Below are positions 1 to 6,192 of a stretch of 6,314 bases of DNA, piece after piece; the stretch's first letter is position 1; the number at the start of each line of letters is the position of its first letter. The stretch is from Thermoprotei archaeon. GTDB taxonomy: Archaea; Thermoproteota; Thermoprotei_A; Sulfolobales; Ignisphaeraceae. The notes under the pieces are model-generated. The model searched no databases and was not told the origin of the DNA. It saw only the letters and a program-made list of their open reading frames with translations. The position numbers were made by a program, and so were the translations under genes. The stretch lies in the NCBI GenBank assembly GCA_003661775.1, contig QMWT01000061.1, forward strand, positions 1 to 6,314, read 5' to 3'.

Positions 1-2
1 AT

Positions 3-128
3 GCCTTCTTCATGAAGAGGCCAGGGCCTAGAGGAGCTAGGAATTTAGCTAGGATACTTGCATACTACAAACTACTAGAATACCTGTCGAGCCAAGGAAT
101 AGTAGTAGGAGATAACGTAAAAGTGTAG
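3..128 (+). CDS. 3' end of an unrecognised protein (partial, start outside window)
   Basis: One plus-strand frame is open from the left edge to a TAG at 126-128, giving 41 residues. The other two plus frames close early (TGA at 13-15, TAG at 29-31). The visible tail is basic, with a stretch reading KRPGPRGARNLARIL, followed by a helix-like segment rich in Leu and Tyr (AYYKLLEYL) and a short hydrophobic end (GIVVGDNVKV). I do not recognise the family from this fragment and assign no function. Its reality is supported by archaeal-looking codon use (AGG, ATA, CTA), by the T-rich terminator candidate just downstream, and by the fact that the next gene on this strand has its own promoter-like box. 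An internal Met at residue 4 of the fragment could in principle start a very small protein, but a truncated larger gene is more likely. Confidence 0.55.
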   Translation, partial: AFFMKRPGPRGARNLARILAYYKLLEYLSSQGIVVGDNVKV

Positions 129-148
129 AGGTTAAGATAGATAGCTAA

Positions 149-165
149 TCTTCTTTTTCATTTTA
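149..165 (+). terminator. T-rich transcription terminator candidate
   Basis: About 20 bases after the stop of the first gene the plus strand has a pyrimidine tract with two T runs (five Ts at 154-158 and four at 161-164). There is no stem-loop before it. Archaeal RNA polymerase commonly terminates at T-rich tracts without a hairpin, so this is a plausible end for the upstream transcript. Confidence 0.45.
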
Positions 166-203
166 GTCCTCCGCTCCTCCAAACGTCGCAGTGCTACACA
201 CTG

Positions 204-211
204 TTTTTATA
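204..211 (+). promoter_or_regulatory. TATA-like box A for the CBS/HPF gene
   Basis: The sequence TTTTTATA matches the crenarchaeal box A pattern. The usual spacing of about 25 bases would put transcription start near 232-236, which leaves a leader of only about 10-14 bases before the GTG at 246. A clear purine-rich BRE is not obvious upstream. Confidence 0.5.
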
Positions 212-234
212 CTGTTGAACGTTAAAGGAGTATT

Positions 235-242
235 GGTGAGGT
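235..242 (+). promoter_or_regulatory. Ribosome binding site for the CBS/HPF gene
   Basis: The stretch GGTGAGGT contains GGTGA (6 bases before the start) and GAGGT (3 bases before it), both complementary to the archaeal 16S 3' tail. It supports the GTG at 246 over the in-frame ATG at 282, which would cut into the first CBS domain. Confidence 0.6.
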
Positions 243-245
243 TCT

Positions 246-1427
246 GTGGGCTTAGGCGAACAGGTACTAGTAGATGAAATCATGGTTGAACCACCGATAG
301 TAGCGAAACCTATGATGACCATAGGCGAAGTTCTCGGAAAGATGAAGGGGATTCGAGCCCGGATAGTACCCGTAGTTGATAGTCGGGGAAGACTGGTAGG
401 AGTTCTCAGCTACCGGACCATACTAATGAAGGGAGCAGGTAGACAGACAAAAGTCCTGACAGTTATGGAGCCTCCTTACAGCGTTAAGCTAGGCACTACG
501 TTTAACAGCACAGTTATGAGAATTGTTGAGCTCAAGGCTAGGGCTCTTTCAGTAGTTAATGAGAGGCGTATTCTCAAGGGGTACGTATCAAGGGCGGATA
601 TACTGCGTTTTATGCTTGATAAAGGTTTGCTACCTACAAAGCGCGCAGAAGAACTTATGTCAACACCCCCTGTGACCATACATGAACATGAAAGCATTGC
701 CAGAGCTAGGTGGCTTATGCTTAGAGGAGGTATTTCGCGGCTTCCCGTGGTCGATGAAGATGAGAGGCTTGTTGGAGTTATATCGATGAGGGACATAGTT
801 GAGAGGCTTTACAACATCAGGCTCACTCGACGGAAAGGATTCGAACAATTTGAGGAGGAGTTCTTGGCAGCTCCTGTGAAGGACTTCATGTCAACACCGC
901 CGATATATGTGCTCAAGCAGAGTACCGCAGATGAAATTGTGAAGACTTTACTCGAGTACAATATTTCGGGTATGCCCGTGGTCGAGAGGGATAGAGTTGT
1001 CGGTGTTGTAAGCGGTCTGGATGTGCTAAAACACTACGTAGCATCGCTCACCGTTACCCAGGCAATAGAGGCTAAACTCCCCGATGATGTTAGTGCCGAT
1101 TCCATAACTAAGAGCCTCATGGAGAAACTCGTTAATGATTACCTAGCGTCCTTTAGAAAGTTCGCCAATGTTCTGGACTTTAAACTCAACATTAAGGAGG
1201 AAACCAAGACGAAGAAGGTTGAAGGTAGGAAAAGGTACCGTGTAAGGGCGCGTATAGTCACCGATCAGGGCAACTTTGTTGCTGAGGGAATAGGGTGGGA
1301 GGTGTTATCGGCTCTTAGAGACGCGTTGATGACTCTTGAGAAGAGACTTAGGAAGTACTACGAAAAACAACGGACATTTCAGGTAACTAAAGAGGAGATT
1401 GCTGAGGAGCTAGCAGGCACTGGCTAA
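246..1427 (+). CDS. Four-CBS-domain protein with C-terminal HPF/RaiA-like ribosome hibernation domain
   Basis: This 393-residue soluble protein starts at GTG. Four CBS repeats lie at roughly residues 8-62, 69-124, 132-188 and 208-264. Each follows the pattern of a short motif around 'M..PP', a helix, 'PVVD/E...LVGV.S' and a helix (for example MSTPP at 138 and 215). CBS pairs usually bind adenine nucleotides or related ligands. Residues about 268-375 are not CBS. They show strand, long helix (about 284-309), strand (DFKLNIKEE, 311-319), strand (RYRVRARIV, 330-338), strand (NFVAEGIG) and a final amphipathic helix ending LEKRLRKYYEK. That order and the closing helix match the N-terminal domain of bacterial HPF/RaiA, which binds the 30S decoding region. 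The bacterial HPF dimerisation tail is absent. The inferred role is a nucleotide-responsive ribosome dormancy factor. The CBS call is near certain. The HPF-like call is good but rests on reading the pattern. The gene is transcribed towards mscS, with 3 bases between the stops. Confidence 0.85.
   Translation: MGLGEQVLVDEIMVEPPIVAKPMMTIGEVLGKMKGIRARIVPVVDSRGRLVGVLSYRTILMKGAGRQTKVLTVMEPPYSVKLGTTFNSTVMRIVELKARALSVVNERRILKGYVSRADILRFMLDKGLLPTKRAEELMSTPPVTIHEHESIARARWLMLRGGISRLPVVDEDERLVGVISMRDIVERLYNIRLTRRKGFEQFEEEFLAAPVKDFMSTPPIYVLKQSTADEIVKTLLEYNISGMPVVERDRVVGVVSGLDVLKHYVASLTVTQAIEAKLPDDVSADSITKSLMEKLVNDYLASFRKFANVLDFKLNIKEETKTKKVEGRKRYRVRARIVTDQGNFVAEGIGWEVLSALRDALMTLEKRLRKYYEKQRTFQVTKEEIAEELAGTG
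657..985 (+). repeat. Internal duplication register between CBS repeats 3 and 4
   Basis: ATGTCAACACC occurs at 657-667 and again at 888-898. CCCGTGGTCGA occurs at 744-754 and again at 975-985. Both pairs are exactly 231 bases (77 codons) apart, so the third and fourth CBS units align without gaps at these motifs. This is diverged gene-internal repeat structure, not a mobile repeat. Confidence 0.5.
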
Positions 1428-1430
1428 GGG

Positions 1431-2285
1431 CTAAGTTGCGTATCTCTCCCTTTCACCAACAACCTCGATCTTTACTTTGTAGGGTCTTAACTTCTGCCTA
1501 AGAATATTCATAACATCTAGGTAGGACTCCTCGACATTTCTCGGATTCAATACCTCAGCTTCAGCAAGCACTGTTACGCTATTTCCGCGCGCCTCTACAA
1601 GTCTTATGTTGACAGATGATTTGTTTATGAGTCTACTCGAAGCTATAGCATCCTCAACAAACCTCATTATATCTTCGACCCCCGCAGACTCTATACCGTA
1701 GAACGTTATCTTGAATGCTATCGAAGCGGCGCGGGGCCTCATGACCATACTTTTCAGAAGAGCCGTATTTGGTATGAACACGTATACATTGTGCTGAGAT
1801 GATATGACAGTGTAAAGCTCGTCAATACTAACAACAACCCCGCTAACAACATCGTTGTTGAGCTTAACCATTACATGCTCGCCTTCCCTCACGATACCCG
1901 AGAGTACCACAACGAAGTACGAGAATAGGTTTTCTATGAAGTGTCTGATGGCATAGAGAGCGAAAAGTATTAGCGCGACAATAAATGCGATGCTTAGCGT
2001 GATGTTATTTGCGTATATAGTAGACGTTATGTGTACTACGAATATTATCAGCGCTATCGAGTATATGAAGGCTTTGAACCTCTGCTCGGCACTTCTAGAA
2101 ACTACACCTTTCATGCGTAGCTTGTCTATTATGAAGCTTACTATGTATACGAAAACCAGTAATGCTATGAGAGGTACAAATATGCTTAATATTAGCCAGC
2201 TGTATTGAGCCAGCCAACGTGCAGCCTCTTCCAGCAATTCCGCCTCTCCCTGAAGCCGAGGACTCGGTACACTACCTAACTTCAT
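1431..2285 (-). CDS. mscS: MscS-family mechanosensitive ion channel
   Basis: Small-conductance mechanosensitive channel subunit of the cytoplasmic membrane, which opens on membrane tension to release solutes during hypo-osmotic shock. With the ATG at 2285 it is 284 residues, typical of compact MscS proteins (E. coli MscS is 286). Three hydrophobic segments lie at about 30-53, 71-91 and 94-130. The last runs into the MscS beta domain, with VREGEHV (132-138), a glycine before VVVSIDEL, and the signature FIPN near 170-173. An alpha/beta C-terminal domain follows to the end. Start choice: the ATG has GGTG at 2294-2297, 8 bases upstream. The same frame extends to a TTG at 2345 (304 residues), preceded only by a weak AAGGT, and the extra 20 residues are not membrane-like. 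The gene follows trkA by 66 bases on the same strand, so co-transcription with the potassium system is likely. Its stop faces that of the CBS/HPF gene. Confidence 0.88.
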   Translation of the reverse strand: MKLGSVPSPRLQGEAELLEEAARWLAQYSWLILSIFVPLIALLVFVYIVSFIIDKLRMKGVVSRSAEQRFKAFIYSIALIIFVVHITSTIYANNITLSIAFIVALILFALYAIRHFIENLFSYFVVVLSGIVREGEHVMVKLNNDVVSGVVVSIDELYTVISSQHNVYVFIPNTALLKSMVMRPRAASIAFKITFYGIESAGVEDIMRFVEDAIASSRLINKSSVNIRLVEARGNSVTVLAEAEVLNPRNVEESYLDVMNILRQKLRPYKVKIEVVGERERYAT

Positions 2286-2351
2286 CAGATATACACCGCG
2301 GGTCGCAGCGTGTGATACCCAAGATACTGTTTTGGTTTGGTACAACAGACC

Positions 2352-2999
2352 TTATATCCCTATTCCCAGGAGATCACCAATACTGTTCCTGCTACCTATG
2401 ACCACGAGCTTCATTCCAGGTTTGATCTCGTCCACTTTGGAGGGTTCCAACAACTCACCGTTCTCATCTACAACGGCTAGCACCTTTATGTTCTGGTACC
2501 TCGACTCGATCTCATTTATCCTATTTCCAAGAAGTTTGTTGTGAACTACCGTATCTATCACAGTCACAATGGTATCTCGCTCAATATCTATGCTCCTCAA
2601 ACCCATTATAGCATCTAGAAGATCTCTCGTAATCTCTTGCGTTCTGACCACAACTACTTCTGCTAGGTGTAGATCCCTGAGAAGTTTTGCTACATCCTCA
2701 GTGTTTACAAGCGCTATGACTCGCGGGACTTGTCTCGATTTGGCAAATACACATGCTATTATATTGCTATCGTCATTTTCGTGAGCTGCGATCACTATAT
2801 CTGCCTTGTAAACCCTAGCTTCCTCGTATACTCTCAAGGATGTGAGACTCCCGTGGAATACCGCGATGTCGGTTTCGCTCTGGATCTGCTCCACTCTATC
2901 TCTTCGATCATCTATTATCACAACCTCGTGTCCACGATCATGTAGAAGTTTTGCTAGCTCCATACCCTCCTTAGAGGCTCCTATAACAGCAACTCTCAT
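2352..2999 (-). CDS. trkA: TrkA-type potassium uptake regulatory subunit (RCK_N + RCK_C)
   Basis: Cytoplasmic 215-residue gating subunit that would form a ring under the TrkH channel and regulate K+ flux through bound nucleotide. Residues 1-125 form a Rossmann-type RCK_N domain that starts with the dinucleotide loop VIGASKEG (residues 5-12). The loop reads GxSxxG where GxGxxG is usual. Acidic Asp30/Asp31 close the second strand, the position that contacts the ribose of NAD(H) in this family. Residues about 135-212 form an RCK_C domain, with 'IKPGMKLVVIG' near its end. The length matches single-unit TrkA/KtrA proteins; the duplicated E. coli form is about twice as long. The ATG has GGTG at 3009-3012, 9 bases upstream. 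trkH lies 67 bases upstream on the same strand and mscS follows. Confidence 0.9.
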   Translation of the reverse strand: MRVAVIGASKEGMELAKLLHDRGHEVVIIDDRRDRVEQIQSETDIAVFHGSLTSLRVYEEARVYKADIVIAAHENDDSNIIACVFAKSRQVPRVIALVNTEDVAKLLRDLHLAEVVVVRTQEITRDLLDAIMGLRSIDIERDTIVTVIDTVVHNKLLGNRINEIESRYQNIKVLAVVDENGELLEPSKVDEIKPGMKLVVIGSRNSIGDLLGIGI

Positions 3000-3008
3000 C
3001 TATGGTAA

Positions 3009-3012
3009 CACC
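3009..3012 (-). promoter_or_regulatory. Ribosome binding site for trkA
   Basis: On the minus strand GGTG, within GGGGTG, sits 9 bases before the trkA ATG at 2999. It is the same core seen ahead of the CBS/HPF, mscS and carboxyltransferase genes, and it supports this start. Confidence 0.45.
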
Positions 3013-3044
3013 CCAACCTAGCTATTGCTATTACCAGTCGCGAG

Positions 3045-3053
3045 GAAATAAAG
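3045..3053 (-). promoter_or_regulatory. Weak TATA-like box between trkH and trkA
   Basis: The minus strand of the 67-base trkH-trkA gap contains CTTTATTTC, a partial match to archaeal box A. Typical spacing would start a transcript near 3023-3026, about 25 bases before the trkA ATG. It could let trkA-mscS be expressed apart from trkH, but the match is imperfect and may be chance. Confidence 0.25.
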
Positions 3054-3066
3054 GTACTCTTAACTC

Positions 3067-4521
3067 TTAGGTGACCCTCAGCTTCCTCGCATAGAGTCTG
3101 CCCACGGCAATGTACAGAGGTAGGAACTCTATCCTTCCCAAGTACATAGCTGTTATCAGAAGGAGCTTCACCGCTAGAGGAGCCTTCATAGAGGTAACTC
3201 CAACACTTAAACCTACACAAGAGAGGGCGGATGCTGTCTCAAATAAGGAGTCTATGAAGCTGTATCCGAGCACGGATATCGATATGCTTATAGTGCCCAA
3301 GGTTGTAATATAGACAAAGATGAAGTTGTAGACCGAGCGTATATACGCATCGTCCACGGGCTCTCGTCCAAGTCTTCTTCTAAGCATCATTGTTGGGGGT
3401 ATGAAGTACGAAGCTGCTTCCCATGCCACGTTCTTTAAGGCTATCGCAACACGCTTGATCTTCAACCCTCCAGCTGTAGAGAACGTACAGCCGCCAATAA
3501 CCATCCCTAGTACTAGTAAGGCCTTGATCTGGTCTGCAGTGTGCGAAAGGTCGTCCACTTGGAATCCGGTTGTGGTCATACCGGATATTGCGTGGTACAC
3601 GCCTATGTAGAAGGCGTTTAGCGGCTCTAGCTCACTTTCATATACAACATACGCAGCACCAGTTGCAAGCACGAGCATCGTGAGCAGAGCTAAAAACCAT
3701 CTCAGCTCAGACGAATGTATCAACTCGCGAAAACGCCCCCTTATCAGTAAGTCGTTGTCGGCGAAGTTGAATGCTCCTATAATAGATATCGCCATGGTTC
3801 CAACAACCACGACTCTGCTCCAGCTCCAGTACCCTATGCTCTCGGATCTTGTCGAGAATCCGCCGGTGGCTATGGCAGTCATGGAGTGTGTGAGCGCATC
3901 AAATAAATTCATTCCTCCGGCTACGAGTACTAGGGTACCTATAAAGGTGAATACTACATATATTGTGAAGAGTCTTCGCGTTGTGGCTATAATCGTGGGT
4001 GCTATACGGGCTCCCCGCTCAACCTCGTAGATTCCCTTGATGACGCGGTGAAGCAGCGGTAGAAACGTGCCGCTGACAACCACAACACCGAGTTCTCCTA
4101 TCCACTGGGTTATAGCGCGCCATAACAAAACTGTTTTGGGCATATCCTGGGGACTCTCCATAACAGTTAAGCCTGTACCCGTGAACCCGCTTATAGACTC
4201 AAAGTAAGCATCTACAAAGCTAAAACCTACGGTTACCATGTAGGATACTGCGGAGATTAAAGGAAGTACAAGCCAGCTCACAGCAATTATCACAAAACCC
4301 TCAATTATCCCAGTCTGAACTCTCCGCAGACTCAAGATTATAGGAAGGGAGAGAAGAGCTGCTATTGAGTAAAGTGCGATGAAGCGCAGCCCTGTCACGA
4401 ACTCTACGTAGCTCTCCTGTGTATAGGCGTAATAAAGTCCTATTGCACCCACTACGATCCCTATGAGAGATACCGTGAAGACTAGAAGTGCTATCCCCGC
4501 AACTACAGCCCTCACATTCAT
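3067..4521 (-). CDS. trkH: TrkH-type potassium channel subunit
   Basis: Polytopic membrane protein of 484 residues, the K+-conducting subunit of a Trk/Ktr system and the partner of the RCK protein encoded next. The family is built from four membrane-pore-membrane repeats. All four filter loops are visible: SGFTGTG (111-117), ATGGFST (218-224), SGMTTTG (313-319) and SCVGLSVG (434-441). The conserved intramembrane gating loop of the third repeat appears as GGCTFSTAGGLKIKR (343-357). The first filter has TGTG, and the fourth has Cys435 where a Thr or Asn is common. The first about 30 residues are a hydrophobic segment. The length suits TrkH/KtrB. The ATG at 4521 lacks a GGTG site: a G run 9 bases upstream is the nearest match and lies in a hairpin arm. 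The gene begins 75 bases after the carboxyltransferase stop. Confidence 0.92.
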   Translation of the reverse strand: MNVRAVVAGIALLVFTVSLIGIVVGAIGLYYAYTQESYVEFVTGLRFIALYSIAALLSLPIILSLRRVQTGIIEGFVIIAVSWLVLPLISAVSYMVTVGFSFVDAYFESISGFTGTGLTVMESPQDMPKTVLLWRAITQWIGELGVVVVSGTFLPLLHRVIKGIYEVERGARIAPTIIATTRRLFTIYVVFTFIGTLVLVAGGMNLFDALTHSMTAIATGGFSTRSESIGYWSWSRVVVVGTMAISIIGAFNFADNDLLIRGRFRELIHSSELRWFLALLTMLVLATGAAYVVYESELEPLNAFYIGVYHAISGMTTTGFQVDDLSHTADQIKALLVLGMVIGGCTFSTAGGLKIKRVAIALKNVAWEAASYFIPPTMMLRRRLGREPVDDAYIRSVYNFIFVYITTLGTISISISVLGYSFIDSLFETASALSCVGLSVGVTSMKAPLAVKLLLITAMYLGRIEFLPLYIAVGRLYARKLRVT

Positions 4522-4531
4522 TTCGTTAAGC

Positions 4532-4559
4532 CCCCGGCTATACTGTGTAGAGTCCGGGG
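4532..4559 (-). promoter_or_regulatory. Inverted repeat in the trkH 5' leader
   Basis: CCCCGG at 4532-4537 and CCGGGG at 4554-4559 are perfect 6-base complements around a 16-base loop. CTA (4538-4540) and TAG (4548-4550) can add three inner pairs next to a 3-base bulge. On the transcript the downstream arm contains the only G-rich stretch before the trkH ATG. No T run follows on the minus strand, so it does not look like an intrinsic terminator. A chance GC palindrome is possible. Confidence 0.4.
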
Positions 4560-4580
4560 ACGGTGCTTGTGAAGTTGGGG

Positions 4581-4588
4581 ATTTTTAT
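4581..4588 (-). promoter_or_regulatory. TATA-like box for trkH
   Basis: The minus strand reads ATAAAAAT here. With usual archaeal spacing, transcription would begin near 4558-4561, exactly at the outer edge of the inverted repeat, giving a leader of about 40 bases. A second candidate, TTTAAA at 4596-4601, overlaps the end of the upstream gene. Either could separate trkH expression from the carboxylase genes. Confidence 0.35.
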
Positions 4589-4596
4589 GCTGAGGT

Positions 4597-6168
4597 TTAA
4601 ACGGGAGGTATACCGTGCTTCTTGGGAGGTTCTCTCACTCGAACTTCACGTTTAGCGTAGAGGAACTCCAATGCTTTAACGAGTCTAGGTCTAGTTTCGT
4701 GAGGCATAGCAACATCCTCTATGTACCCGCGTGATGCTGCTATGTAGGGGTTAGCGAACTTAGACCTATATTCACTCGCAAAACGATTCAGCATCTCCTG
4801 TCGTTCTTCAGGAGTCTTCGCCTGTGCTAGTTCACGTCTCCATATAATCTCTGTAGCACCTTCCGGACCCATTACAGCTATCTCGGCTGTTGGCCACGCA
4901 ATGACGTAATCTGCTCCGAGATGCCTGCTTCCCATGGCTATGTAGGCGCCTCCGTAGGCCTTCCTAACGATTACTGTGAGCTTGGGAACCGTAGCTTCAG
5001 AGTAGGCATAAAGAACTTTTGCACCGTGCCTAATGATCCCGCCGTGCTCCTGATCCACGCCAGGTAGGTATCCTGGTGTGTCGACAAATGTGAGTATCGG
5101 CAGGTTAAAGGCATCGCAGAACATCACGAACCGCGCTATTTTATCTGAGGAGTTTATGTCTAGAACTCCTCCTAGGTAGGCGGGGTTATTGGCCACCACA
5201 CACACGGGTCTCCCATTAAGTCTTGCAAAACCTATTATTGCGTTAGGTGCAAAACTGGGCATGATCTCGAAGAAGGTGTCTTTGTCAACAACTCTCGTTA
5301 TCACCTCGTGCATGTCATAGACCTTAGCGGGGTCCGCGGGCACTATGTTATCTAGTTCGTGATCTTCTCTCTCAGGGTCGTCACCTGTCTCTACGATCGG
5401 GGGTTCATCAACGTTGTTCAGAGGAAGGTAGCTGAGCAATTTCTTTATTAGCTCTATGGCATGTTTGTCGTCCTCAGCTACTAAATGTGCTACGCCGCTT
5501 CTTGTAGCATGGATCTCTGCCCCTCCAAGTCCGAACTCATCGACCTCCTCCCCAGTTACAGCTCTAACAACACGGGGACCTGTTATGAAGGCAAAACTGG
5601 TCTTCCTTGTCATTATTATGAAGTCCATTAGGGCAGGGCTGTAGACTGCACCACCTGCGCAGGGCCCCATGATCGCAGCTATCTGGGGTACGACCCCAGA
5701 AGCCTTAACGTTCATATAGAAGATCTCGCCGTACCCTTTGAGAGAGTCAACACCTTCTTGTATCCTCGCACCGCCGGAGTCGTTAAGGAACACTATCGGT
5801 AGGCCAGCCTCAAGAGCATACATCATGGCCTTCACGATCTTCGCGGCATGCATCTCTCCCAGCGAGCCGCCCATAAACGTGAAGTCCTGGGCTATTACGA
5901 CGGCGGGTCTGCCATCGATCTTGCCCCAACCTGTAACGACACCATCTCCTAGCGCCACCCTCTTATCCATGCCGAACTCCGTGGCTCGGTGTTTAACAAA
6001 CATATCGAATTCCACGAACGTACCGGGGTCCACCAATAGCTCTATTCTTTCCCGCGCCGTTAGTTTGCCACGGCTATGCTGCTTAGCTATGGCATTCGGG
6101 TCTCCGGTGAGCGCTTCCTTACGCATTTTGCTAAGGATCTCGAATTCTCTTCTCGAACCTTCACTCAT
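4597..6168 (-). CDS. pccB: Acyl-CoA carboxylase (acetyl/propionyl-CoA) carboxyltransferase subunit
   Basis: Cytoplasmic 523-residue subunit that transfers the carboxyl group between biotin on the carrier protein and an acyl-CoA. It contains both crotonase-fold halves of the PccB/MmdA family. The N-terminal half has NDSGGARIQEG and oxyanion loop GPCAGGAVYSPA (about residues 168-179 from the ATG). The C-terminal half has VDTPGYLPG (about 362-370), RKAYGGAYIAMGS (about 402-414) and AWPTAEIAVMGPEGA. The ending, KKHGIPP, is typical. Length is normal for the family (about 510-530). The ATG at 6168 is chosen because GAGGTG at 6177-6182 lies 8 bases upstream; an in-frame GTG at 6174 would leave only 2. 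The carrier protein gene ends 24 bases upstream, so the two form an operon. The family includes acetyl/propionyl-CoA carboxylases and methylmalonyl-CoA decarboxylase alpha subunits. Without the rest of the operon I favour a carboxylase but cannot exclude the decarboxylase (mmdA). Confidence 0.92.
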   Translation of the reverse strand: MSEGSRREFEILSKMRKEALTGDPNAIAKQHSRGKLTARERIELLVDPGTFVEFDMFVKHRATEFGMDKRVALGDGVVTGWGKIDGRPAVVIAQDFTFMGGSLGEMHAAKIVKAMMYALEAGLPIVFLNDSGGARIQEGVDSLKGYGEIFYMNVKASGVVPQIAAIMGPCAGGAVYSPALMDFIIMTRKTSFAFITGPRVVRAVTGEEVDEFGLGGAEIHATRSGVAHLVAEDDKHAIELIKKLLSYLPLNNVDEPPIVETGDDPEREDHELDNIVPADPAKVYDMHEVITRVVDKDTFFEIMPSFAPNAIIGFARLNGRPVCVVANNPAYLGGVLDINSSDKIARFVMFCDAFNLPILTFVDTPGYLPGVDQEHGGIIRHGAKVLYAYSEATVPKLTVIVRKAYGGAYIAMGSRHLGADYVIAWPTAEIAVMGPEGATEIIWRRELAQAKTPEERQEMLNRFASEYRSKFANPYIAASRGYIEDVAMPHETRPRLVKALEFLYAKREVRVREPPKKHGIPPV

Positions 6169-6176
6169 AAACACAA

Positions 6177-6182
6177 CACCTC
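6177..6182 (-). promoter_or_regulatory. Ribosome binding site for the carboxyltransferase
   Basis: GAGGTG on the minus strand is a full match to the archaeal anti-Shine-Dalgarno complement. It sits 8 bases before the ATG at 6168 and only 2 before the GTG at 6174, which decides the start in favour of ATG. Confidence 0.65.
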
Positions 6183-6192
6183 TTCCTTCAAT

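Noticed and set aside
312..372. Possible C/D box guide RNA from an ATGATGA motif
   Set aside because: No matching CTGA box follows within the expected 50-70 bases, and the motif lies in the coding sequence of the first CBS domain.
476..796. Minus-strand open frame of 106 codons opposite the CBS domains
   Set aside because: It is a Ser/Leu-rich shadow of the CBS-coding strand, with no domain and no promoter.
2286..2345. TTG-initiated 20-residue extension of MscS
   Set aside because: The extension has no membrane or signal character and only a weak AAGGT site, while the ATG at 2285 has GGTG 8 bases upstream. It remains possible.
2219..2544. Overlapping small plus-strand frames near the trkA-mscS junction
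   Set aside because: They run antisense to trkA and mscS, overlap each other in different frames and encode no recognisable protein.
3680..4030. Plus-strand open frame of 116 codons opposite trkH
   Set aside because: It lies wholly antisense to a well-supported TrkH gene, has no recognisable domain, and its composition mirrors the membrane protein codons on the other strand.
4532..4559. Inverted repeat as an intrinsic terminator for the carboxylase operon
   Set aside because: No T run follows it on the transcribed strand, and archaeal termination usually depends on T tracts. A leader element is the better reading.
6169..6174. GTG start of the carboxyltransferase two codons upstream of the ATG
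   Set aside because: It would leave only 2 bases between the strong GAGGTG site and the start, whereas the ATG at 6168 has an 8-base spacer.
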